DNA from: an uncultured Candidatus Saccharibacteria bacterium
Lineage (GTDB): Bacteria; Patescibacteriota; Saccharimonadia; Saccharimonadales; UBA4665
Assembly: GCA_903891235.1 (NCBI GenBank)
Contig: CAITDW010000143.1
Coordinates: forward strand, 1-8,211
Direction: 5' to 3'
Length of the DNA stretch: 8,211 bases
The notes beneath the pieces were generated by a model. That model was given only the letters and a program-made list of their open reading frames with translations, was not told the origin of the DNA and searched no databases. The translations under genes were made by a program, and so were the position numbers. Below, in pieces: positions 1 to 6,001 of the stretch. Every line of letters begins with the position of its first letter. The stretch's first letter is position 1.

Positions 1-643
1 GATCTTGAAAGCTTGGACTAATGGCATTGCCCATCTCTTTAAGTGATTCACTAATAATGATTGAGGGATTAGTATCATTTTCTTTCTGGTAAGAATCGGG
101 AAAAATAAATCCATCGAGGCCTTTACTGGGCGGAATAAATGTACTAACTGGCAGACTGGAATAATTAGTAATATCTAGGGCCTTATCTACAGAATTAGGA
201 CTAAACCCATTATTAATGAGAGTATTGCGAATTTCACTTAGGGTTTGACCTGGAAGTATTGTTACAAGTTTTGAAGCAACATGCCCTGAACTGAGTATAT
301 TGACAATTGCAACGACTCCTTGATTTGGAGATAAGGCATAGGTACCTGCTTCTAAACTCGATCTAAGATTTTTTGTATTTAAGTATTCCTGAAAAACAAT
401 TTCACTTTTTATTAGACCATTGTCTTTTAGTAATTTTGCAATCTGGCTCATAGAAGATCCTTTTGGAATGGTTACTAGTATTGTTTTATTGGAGTTACTT
501 ACTGGTTTTAATCCACTCGTATATTCGTATCTAACATAGCCGATGACTACTATTAATGCTATCAATATAGCTAAAAGGAATATGCCTAAAAAAGTTTTAG
601 GTTTTACTTTGCGACCATATTTATATTTATACTTTCTGCTCAT
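1..643 (-). CDS. mltG: MltG (YceG-like) endolytic murein transglycosylase, 5' part only
   Basis: This is the N-terminal 214 residues of a membrane-anchored lytic transglycosylase; the gene runs off the low-coordinate edge of the window. MltG cleaves nascent glycan strands at the outer face of the cytoplasmic membrane and is thought to set their length. The translation shows a very basic cytoplasmic start (MSRKYKYKYGRKVKPK), one membrane segment at about residues 18-36, a LysM-like stretch around 55-120 (VTIPKGSSMSQIAKLL; LEAGTYAL) and the family motif LDGFIFPDSYQ at 176-186, which matches the LEGxLFPDTY signature. The catalytic Glu of the family lies further on and is not in the window. The start is well fixed: an in-frame TGA lies directly upstream, and an AGAGGA ribosome binding site is 8 bases away. 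The gene begins inside the end of ruvX with a 17-base overlap, so translation is probably coupled. Family assignment is confident; activity cannot be judged from this fragment. Confidence 0.9.
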   Translation of the reverse strand, partial: MSRKYKYKYGRKVKPKTFLGIFLLAILIALIVVIGYVRYEYTSGLKPVSNSNKTILVTIPKGSSMSQIAKLLKDNGLIKSEIVFQEYLNTKNLRSSLEAGTYALSPNQGVVAIVNILSSGHVASKLVTILPGQTLSEIRNTLINNGFSPNSVDKALDITNYSSLPVSTFIPPSKGLDGFIFPDSYQKENDTNPSIIISESLKEMGNAISPSFQD

Positions 644-1043
644 TCAAAAAATCCTCTAATATATAGGTTGCTGCGAGTGAATCAATATCTGATTTTTGAT
701 AGCTTTTTCTTCTATTTTTAAGTTCAGCTTCAGCTTTAATTGATGTACCTGCTTCATCTATCATATAAACATCTAATGATAGATGTTTTTTTATTGTATC
801 AGTAAATAATCTGGTTTTCTTGGTTTGTTCAGTTTCATTACCCTTCATATCTCTTGGTAAACCTATTACAATCTCGTTAATTTGGTTATCAGCAATGATT
901 TTGGTGAGTTGCGACATAAACTGATCATCATTAGACAATGTAACCAAAGGACTAGCCAGTTTGGCAATTGAGTTAGCAATAGCTAAACCAATTCGACTAT
1001 CTCCGTAATCAATCGCTAAAAAGTTTTTAATATTATCTGACAT
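627..1043 (-). CDS. ruvX: RuvX/YqgF family RNase H-fold protein (putative Holliday junction resolvase / pre-16S rRNA nuclease)
   Basis: This is a complete 138-residue protein, the usual YqgF length. The family has an RNase H fold and has been linked both to 16S rRNA 5'-end maturation and to Holliday-junction resolution; the sequence cannot say which applies. The motifs fall in order: AIDYGDSRIGLA at residues 10-21 with the catalytic Asp12, EIVIGLPRDMKGNE at 57-70, DEAGTS at 96-101 with the acidic Asp96/Glu97, and DIDSLAATYIL at 119-129 with Asp121 as the likely third metal ligand. One oddity is DEAGTS where many homologues have DER.T[ST], so the usual Arg is Ala98. The start lies 9 bases after the stop of the upstream membrane-protein gene and has no clear Shine-Dalgarno sequence. 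The 3' end overlaps mltG by 17 bases. A ruvX-mltG neighbourhood is also known in Firmicutes. Confidence 0.93.
   Translation of the reverse strand: MSDNIKNFLAIDYGDSRIGLAIANSIAKLASPLVTLSNDDQFMSQLTKIIADNQINEIVIGLPRDMKGNETEQTKKTRLFTDTIKKHLSLDVYMIDEAGTSIKAEAELKNRRKSYQKSDIDSLAATYILEDFLNEQKV
652..657 (-). promoter_or_regulatory. Ribosome binding site of mltG inside ruvX
   Basis: AGAGGA on the minus strand lies 8 bases before the mltG ATG, within the ruvX coding sequence. With the in-frame TGA immediately before the ATG it fixes the mltG start and supports translation within the 17-base overlap. Confidence 0.75.
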
Positions 1044-1051
1044 ACTATACT

Positions 1052-1079
1052 ATTATGATTTCGAAATATTTACTGTTAT
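1052..1079 (-). promoter_or_regulatory. Weak promoter candidate before ruvX
   Basis: On the minus strand ATAACA (1079-1074) and CATAAT (1057-1052) are 16 bases apart, and the -10 box ends 8 bases before the ruvX ATG. The arrangement copies that before the ftsA-like gene, but the boxes match less well and lie in the 3' end of the upstream gene. The ruvX start has no Shine-Dalgarno sequence. Confidence 0.2.
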
Positions 1080-2771
1080 TTTGTTTTGTTGTTTGGGAAC
1101 AGAATTTACCCAGAATGGAGAAAATTTAACTGTTACATTTGTAACACCAGGGTAAGCCTTAATATTAGATTTAACATCAGCACTTTTTAGACCAACTATT
1201 TGAGACTTAATAGTCGAAACATTAAGATCGGAACCGACTAGCGCATTAGCTTGCATAGTAACTTGAGCAGTTGATGCGCTACTTTGAATCACTGTAAATT
1301 GAGCAGAATTGACTCCATCATCAATTATGGATTGCTGAGAGGTATTAATTTGTTTTTTAACACTTTGATTAATTAAATCACTCAGATAGGTTTTTTGCAC
1401 TCCAAGCATTGTATAACTTACAGTTTGAGTGACTGTTACATTTTTGGCCTGACTACCTAATGCTGGAGAGACACTGGTCTTAGGAGTGCCGGTTGAGAAG
1501 GTATCATTAATCGGTACTAGTCCAGCCTGAGTGAGCTGATTTTGGAGTGCTGTCTTTATAGAGCCAGTATTTTGAGTAGTGAACTTTTGATTAGCATTAT
1601 CAATATCAGACTGTGCAACAGCACTTACCATATCATCTGTTCCACCAGATAATGCATCATTGTTAGAAACTGAATAACTGACATATAGAGATCCGGGTAT
1701 AGCAAAACTCGAATTAGCTGCCAGATTTCCATTTATGCCGCCGTTGACTGCTTGAATATTAACTTTTCCGCTCAGGGAACAACCTGGCCCTGGATTAAGA
1801 CTAGATAATTTGACTGATGCTTGGGTTGTAAAGGAAATACCTCCTGAAGATAAGCTTGTACCCGATGGAAGAACTGGAAAAATCGGTTGACATGGTGCCG
1901 ACACTATCACACTGCCAGCTGCCTTTGTGCCATTATTAATCTGTCCAGTAGTTGCTACAGTTTCATTACTACTCTTTGAAGTAGACTGCGATACTGCTGG
2001 CACGGTCAGAGTACGGTTATTGAGAGTCTTAGCTGAAGTGTCTAGATTAAGGGTTAAATTAACTTGAGCTGGCGTAGTTTGAGTTTGAATACTAATGTTA
2101 GCCTTATTAAATGTACTGCCAAAAACTAAGAAAAGTAAAATTATAGCCACAATAACAATCCCAGCGGTAATTAAAATTTTTCTGAAGCGATTAAAGTTAG
2201 GTACTTTGAGATCCTTATTTTTCTTATCTTTTTTTTTCTTATCTTTTTTACTACTAGACTTGTCTTGACGACTACCCGTTCCAACTGCATCATCTATAAG
2301 ATGATTATTAGAAATATCAATCGTTTCATCTATATCGCTTGGATTAATTTCCTTGGGTGTAGTAGTTGCTGCTACCCCACTGACAGATGCTAATTCGCCG
2401 ACTGGGACATTCTGCGAATCTGTAAGGTCTAATTCGTTGTCTTCTAGATCGATTTCAGATTCTGAATTAATATCTGCATGATTAGGATGGGCTGGAATCT
2501 CAGGTTTAGATTGCAAGGTTTTAGCAACATGAAGACCAACCATACCTGCAATTGGCAATAAGCTAGCTTCACTAGTTATTAGAACAATATTTTTTCCAAC
2601 TTTTTCTGAGGCTCGTTTGAGTAACTTAAGATTTACAACACTTTGAAATACTGTAGCTCGCTTTGGCAGGACTAATGCTAATATCTTTTTTTGATTAACT
2701 TGAACTTTATCAATAATTCCAGTTATATCGTCATCAACATCTATATAAATTGTATCTTTTATATTACTCAT
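1053..2771 (-). CDS. Single-pass membrane protein with cytoplasmic alpha/beta domain and baseplate J-like extracellular region, function unknown
   Basis: The protein has 572 residues in four parts. Residues 1-88 look like a small alternating beta/alpha domain (strands near 6-11, 29-35 and 61-66; a conserved-looking VLPKRATVFQSVVNLKLL at 34-51). Residues 89-190 are a low-complexity, acidic then lysine-rich linker, ending in KKDKKKKDKKNK. One hydrophobic segment spans about 197-218, and the lysines before it place the N-terminus in the cytoplasm. Residues 220-572 are Ser/Thr/Asn/Gly-rich, as in exported beta proteins. The stretch from about 280 to 395 (LPSGTSLSSGGISF, AVNGGINGNLAA, LSGGTDD) resembles proteins annotated 'baseplate J/gp47-like' in CPR genomes. 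That name reflects similarity, not evidence of a phage tail. Two extracellular Cys (294, 331) could form a disulfide. The start codon overlaps the stop of the ftsA-like gene (ATGA), which implies coupled translation and perhaps a shared complex. I do not know its function. Confidence 0.8.
   Translation of the reverse strand: MSNIKDTIYIDVDDDITGIIDKVQVNQKKILALVLPKRATVFQSVVNLKLLKRASEKVGKNIVLITSEASLLPIAGMVGLHVAKTLQSKPEIPAHPNHADINSESEIDLEDNELDLTDSQNVPVGELASVSGVAATTTPKEINPSDIDETIDISNNHLIDDAVGTGSRQDKSSSKKDKKKKDKKNKDLKVPNFNRFRKILITAGIVIVAIILLFLVFGSTFNKANISIQTQTTPAQVNLTLNLDTSAKTLNNRTLTVPAVSQSTSKSSNETVATTGQINNGTKAAGSVIVSAPCQPIFPVLPSGTSLSSGGISFTTQASVKLSSLNPGPGCSLSGKVNIQAVNGGINGNLAANSSFAIPGSLYVSYSVSNNDALSGGTDDMVSAVAQSDIDNANQKFTTQNTGSIKTALQNQLTQAGLVPINDTFSTGTPKTSVSPALGSQAKNVTVTQTVSYTMLGVQKTYLSDLINQSVKKQINTSQQSIIDDGVNSAQFTVIQSSASTAQVTMQANALVGSDLNVSTIKSQIVGLKSADVKSNIKAYPGVTNVTVKFSPFWVNSVPKQQNKITVNISKS
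2212..2250. repeat. 15-base-period lysine-coding repeat in the membrane-protein gene
   Basis: There are about 2.5 imperfect copies of a 15-base unit (plus strand TTCTTATC followed by T-runs), with a run of nine T at 2229-2237. It codes for the pattern KKDKK-KKDKK-NKDLK just before the membrane segment. The repeat probably reflects selection for positive charge on the cytoplasmic side plus replication slippage. Confidence 0.7.
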
Positions 2772-4051
2772 GTTCTTAGTATTCTATCTAACCTTTCACG
2801 AATTGAATTTGTTTCAGTATTATTACTCTGGTCTAACGTATCAAGACCGACCCTGATAAGTCCAAGAGCCGTTATATATGTATGGTCGTTCACTAAGCCA
2901 GTTTTGTCAACAATTCCAACTACTTGAGATGGTTTAATATATTGAATTATTGGTTGTTTAGTAAAGGGTAGTTGTCGATACCATTTGGATTCTTCTAGTT
3001 CTTCGATCAGCATGTCTAAAGATGATCCACCGCCACACAGAAAAATTCTATTAGGTAAGTGGTCTAGTTTAGGAAATTCGCTTAATGCTAGTTCTACTCC
3101 ACTAATCCATACATTCAATGTTTTCTGAAGAGCCGCTTCAATTGCTGGTTTTTTCTGAGCTGGAGAAGTATTATTGGCTAGACTTAGTTTAAATTTTTCT
3201 GCATCAATAAAATCTACGGATAGTTCCTTCTCTATAGACTTAGTATAGGCTCTGCCACCGATGCCAAACATCTTTGTTCCCTGAACGCCACCATCATTGA
3301 TTACGGCAATATCTGTAGTGCCACCTCCAACATCCATTAGGATTGCACTCATACTTGCATTAGGATCATCACCAATAACAGATCTAGCAACAGCAAATGG
3401 CTCTGCTGCAACTGCCATCAAATCTAAATCAAGTTGTTGGGCAGTTCTTTCAATGGCTCCAATATGAATCATTGGGGCAAAAGCTGCAAATAGCTGAACA
3501 ACTACATCTTTCCCTTGGAAACCTACTGGATTAGTTACAGGATAGCCATCTATATCTATGCCAACTAAGGCGCTATTTACAAGTCTAACTTCAATATCCT
3601 TACCGCCTAATTCCCAGCTTAATTGTTGCTTAGCTTTATCCTGTGCTCTTTCTTGAACCAGACGTATAATCTTTTCTATTTCATCTATATCAATAGGCTT
3701 TTTAGGATTATTTCTTTTTATTTTGACAGTAATAGTAGTTCCCTTAACTAGCTCTCCAGCAATACCGATGACTGCGCTTCTAACACTCATTCCGGCCTGT
3801 CTTTCTGCTTCTGATAGGGCCTTATCACAGTTTTCAACGACGCTAGTTATATCAGATATTGCTCCAGCCTGCATGTCGCTGAGAGATTGATGAGCCCTAC
3901 CAACACCTATAATTTCAGCATTTTCTTCGCCTACTCGTGCAATTAATACTTTCACAAATTCTGTGCCAATATCTAAGGCAACAAGATACTGAGAATCTTC
4001 TTTCTTAGATCTTATAGTTTTTTTAGTAATGTTCTTTATTTTATTAAGCAT
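2768..4051 (-). CDS. ftsA: FtsA/PilM-family actin-like ATPase, most likely cell division protein FtsA
   Basis: This complete 427-residue protein belongs to the actin/Hsp70 ATPase superfamily. Visible motifs are phosphate-1 VALDIGTEFVKVLI (24-37), an SHS2/1C-like region at about 90-200 (SAVIGIAGELVKGTTITV), AAEPFAVA (215-222), phosphate-2 ILMDVGGGTTDIAVI (237-251), GIGGRAYTKSI (263-273) and the adenosine motif RIFLCGGGSSLD (335-346). FtsA tethers FtsZ to the membrane and recruits the divisome; PilM does a related job for type IV pili by binding the cytoplasmic tail of PilN. The length and the extended C-terminus favour FtsA. No ftsZ or pilN/O/Q gene is in the window, so the choice is not settled. 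The C-terminal end (SIRERLDRILRT, 416-427) could be a short amphipathic membrane-binding helix. The gene follows alaS after 35 bases that hold a good promoter candidate, and it overlaps the next gene by 4 bases (ATGA). Confidence 0.85.
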   Translation of the reverse strand: MLNKIKNITKKTIRSKKEDSQYLVALDIGTEFVKVLIARVGEENAEIIGVGRAHQSLSDMQAGAISDITSVVENCDKALSEAERQAGMSVRSAVIGIAGELVKGTTITVKIKRNNPKKPIDIDEIEKIIRLVQERAQDKAKQQLSWELGGKDIEVRLVNSALVGIDIDGYPVTNPVGFQGKDVVVQLFAAFAPMIHIGAIERTAQQLDLDLMAVAAEPFAVARSVIGDDPNASMSAILMDVGGGTTDIAVINDGGVQGTKMFGIGGRAYTKSIEKELSVDFIDAEKFKLSLANNTSPAQKKPAIEAALQKTLNVWISGVELALSEFPKLDHLPNRIFLCGGGSSLDMLIEELEESKWYRQLPFTKQPIIQYIKPSQVVGIVDKTGLVNDHTYITALGLIRVGLDTLDQSNNTETNSIRERLDRILRT

Positions 4052-4062
4052 AATCTACTTTA

Positions 4063-4090
4063 ATTATACTCTTTTTGCAAAAGTTGTTAA
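4063..4090 (-). promoter_or_regulatory. Candidate sigma-70-type promoter for the ftsA-like gene
   Basis: On the minus strand, TTAACA (4090-4085; one mismatch to TTGACA) is followed after 16 bases by a perfect TATAAT (4068-4063). The -10 box ends 11 bases before the ATG, so a transcript starting about 7 bases downstream would have a leader of only about 5 bases. No Shine-Dalgarno sequence is present, which fits leaderless or near-leaderless initiation. The spacer holds the palindrome TTTTGCAAAA. In such AT-rich DNA chance matches are common, but this is the largest gap in the window and the boxes are good. Confidence 0.5.
4073..4082. other. Perfect 10-base palindrome in the promoter spacer of the ftsA-like gene
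   Basis: TTTTGCAAAA is a perfect inverted repeat between the candidate -35 and -10 boxes. It could be a small operator half-site or chance in AT-rich DNA. No T-run follows on either strand in the right place, so it is not a terminator. Confidence 0.3.
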
Positions 4091-5976
4091 ATAGTTAATA
4101 CTGCTTTGATTCTTCTAATACCAGAAGATGAGGATTCTTCCTTGATAATTTTGAATTTTTTACCTTCTTCTGATAGTTGCTTAGTGTGATCAACATGGGG
4201 ACCACCACAAATCTCAAGACTAAAAGGCTTGTCTAAGCCTTTTGCTTGCATTCTATATATCTTAACTATATCGCCATACCTATCTCCAAAAGCTCCTAGA
4301 ACATGCATGTCTTCTAGGGCTTCTTTGGTTGGATGTTCTTCAAATGTTACTACTAAATCCTTATTAATTTGCTCATTAACTATTTCTTCAACTTTTTTAA
4401 TCTGTTCGTCTGTCATCTTTTCCGGATGAGAGAAGTCAAAGCGCAATCTTTCTTCGGTTATATTACTACCATGTTGAATCACATGATCTCCAAGTACATC
4501 TCTGAGCGCCTGATACATAAGATGTGTCGCAGTATGATACTTCTTGTGTTGCAGAGTTTGACCACCTAGTCCTCCTTTGAAGGTACCTTTAGTAGCAGTC
4601 TGACTTCGCTGTCTTTGTTCCGACATCTTATCGTTAAATTCGTTTTGCCAGTTTTTACTAAGTTCATAGTTCTGTATCAGGGCTTCCTCGACACTAAGCT
4701 CTGAGGGGAACCCATAAGTATCATAAAGAGTAAAGATATCTGATCCACTCAATTGTCCTTTGTCTGCCATTTTCTGTAGTTCACGAACTCCTTTTCTGAG
4801 TGTTTGCCTGAAGACTTTTTCTTCCTTTAGCAAGATTTCAGTTAGTTGATCTTTTTGGCTACTAACTTCTGGAAAATCTGGTTCATAGATGCTAGTAATC
4901 ACTGGGACTATATCTTGCAGGAAGTTCTGCTCAATACCAAGCTCAAATGCAAAGCGAATAGCGCGTCTAAGGAGTCTACGCATAACGTATCCTTGTTCCT
5001 TATTGCTAGGCACAATTCCATCAACTGCTAGAAAAACAGCACCTCTAAGATGATCTGCAATGACACGCATATTATTAGTGTATTGATCGTATTTCTTATG
5101 AGATATGCTCTCAAGCTTTTGAACTATTGGAAGCAGCAGAGATATCTTAAATACATCAGGATCATCAAGTGAGGCAGCAGCGATTCTTTCTAACCCTCCA
5201 CCATAATCTACATTTATCTTAGGAAGTTTATCAAATCCATTTTCAGTCTTCTTATATTCCATGAATACACTATTACCGAGTTCAATATATCTACCACAAT
5301 CGCAATTAGGATGACATAGACTACCGTATTTTGTATCATGTTTTATTTGAGGATAAAGATAGAACATTTCTGTGTCGGGACCACCAGGTTCACCAACTGG
5401 CATTTTATCTGCAGAACCGGCTCTGCACCACCAATTTTTATCTTTATAGAAGAATATTCGGCCACCCTGTTCACCCTTTAAATAACCGTTTTCTTCGCTA
5501 CCAATATCAACAGTTTTGGCATCAATTCCCTTGGATTCAAATATTTTCGTCCATACCGATTGACTATCTATATCTTTAGGAATAGATAGCTCTTCATCTC
5601 CGCTATAGCAGGTTACAAAGATTCGATTTGGATCAAGTCCTACTACACTAGTAACAAATTCAAAAAACCAGTTAATCTGTTCTTGCTTGAAGTAATCCCC
5701 CAATGACCAGTTACCTAGCATTTCAAAAAAAGTAGTATGTCGATTATCTCCAACTTCTTCTATGTCTTGAGCTCTTAAACAAGTTTGCGAATCAACTAAT
5801 CTATTGCCATCGGGATGTGACTCGCCTAATAAATATGGCAAAAGAGGTTGCATCCCACTACCGGTAAATAATGTGGTTGGATCATTTTCAGGAACTAATC
5901 TTGCTCTATTAATAACAGCATGATTCTTATCCTGAAAAAACTTAATATAGGCTTTTCTAATTTCTTGTGCAGTCAT
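4087..5976 (-). CDS. alaS: Alanyl-tRNA synthetase, compact form lacking the editing barrel and C-Ala domain
   Basis: The enzyme charges tRNA-Ala with alanine and clears mischarged Ser/Gly. The class II core is intact: motif 1 FTGSGMQPLLPYLLG (37-51), motif 2 RHTTFFEMLGNWSLGDYF (79-96) and motif 3 YGGGLERIAAA (258-268), followed by a helical tRNA-recognition region to about 450. The editing domain keeps all four zinc ligands: His481 and His485 in HTATH, Cys590 and His594 in CGGPH. It is 629 residues long against about 875 in E. coli, and ends at SGIRRIKAVLTI, the point where the editing domain normally closes, so the DHHA1/C-Ala region is absent. About 100 residues of beta-barrel with its Gly-rich motif, normally just before HxxxH, are also missing: only a short FKGGLGGQTLQ linker is present. 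A Cys-rich loop CHPNCDC (221-227) sits in the core. I recall this compact form from CPR genomes. The start matches the family N-terminus (MTAQEIRKAYIKFF); no Shine-Dalgarno sequence is seen. Confidence 0.97.
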   Translation of the reverse strand: MTAQEIRKAYIKFFQDKNHAVINRARLVPENDPTTLFTGSGMQPLLPYLLGESHPDGNRLVDSQTCLRAQDIEEVGDNRHTTFFEMLGNWSLGDYFKQEQINWFFEFVTSVVGLDPNRIFVTCYSGDEELSIPKDIDSQSVWTKIFESKGIDAKTVDIGSEENGYLKGEQGGRIFFYKDKNWWCRAGSADKMPVGEPGGPDTEMFYLYPQIKHDTKYGSLCHPNCDCGRYIELGNSVFMEYKKTENGFDKLPKINVDYGGGLERIAAASLDDPDVFKISLLLPIVQKLESISHKKYDQYTNNMRVIADHLRGAVFLAVDGIVPSNKEQGYVMRRLLRRAIRFAFELGIEQNFLQDIVPVITSIYEPDFPEVSSQKDQLTEILLKEEKVFRQTLRKGVRELQKMADKGQLSGSDIFTLYDTYGFPSELSVEEALIQNYELSKNWQNEFNDKMSEQRQRSQTATKGTFKGGLGGQTLQHKKYHTATHLMYQALRDVLGDHVIQHGSNITEERLRFDFSHPEKMTDEQIKKVEEIVNEQINKDLVVTFEEHPTKEALEDMHVLGAFGDRYGDIVKIYRMQAKGLDKPFSLEICGGPHVDHTKQLSEEGKKFKIIKEESSSSGIRRIKAVLTI

Positions 5977-5992
5977 AACTTTTATATACTTT

Positions 5993-6001
5993 ATTGTATC
6001 A
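5993..6001 (-). promoter_or_regulatory. Possible extended -10 promoter element before alaS
   Basis: The minus strand reads TGATACAAT, an extended -10 form (TGn plus TACAAT), overlapping the mnmA stop codon and ending 16 bases before the alaS ATG. No convincing -35 box was found at 16-18 bases. The predicted leader is about 9 bases and no Shine-Dalgarno sequence is present. Read-through from mnmA is equally possible. Confidence 0.25.

Noticed and set aside
1053..2771. Phage tail or contractile-injection baseplate component
   Set aside because: The resemblance to baseplate J-like proteins is partial. The protein has a membrane segment and cytoplasmic domain, and no tail, sheath or spike genes are near.
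2691..2927. A plus-strand open frame across the junction of the ftsA-like and membrane-protein genes
   Set aside because: It is antisense to two well-supported reading frames; its hydrophobic translation is what AT-rich complement gives by chance.
2768..4051. MreB or DnaK instead of FtsA/PilM
   Set aside because: The insertion between the first and second phosphate motifs fits the SHS2/1C domain of FtsA/PilM, and there is no DnaK substrate-binding domain or MreB-like length and motif set.
4052..4098. Rho-independent terminator after alaS
   Set aside because: The TTTTGCAAAA palindrome has no loop, almost no GC stem, and no downstream T-run.
4229..5579. Several short plus-strand open frames opposite alaS
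   Set aside because: All are shadows of the conserved alaS frame, mutually overlapping and without recognisable products.
4087..5976. alaS as a truncated pseudogene
   Set aside because: It ends at a natural domain border with a proper stop, all catalytic and zinc ligands are intact, and similar short forms are known in CPR.
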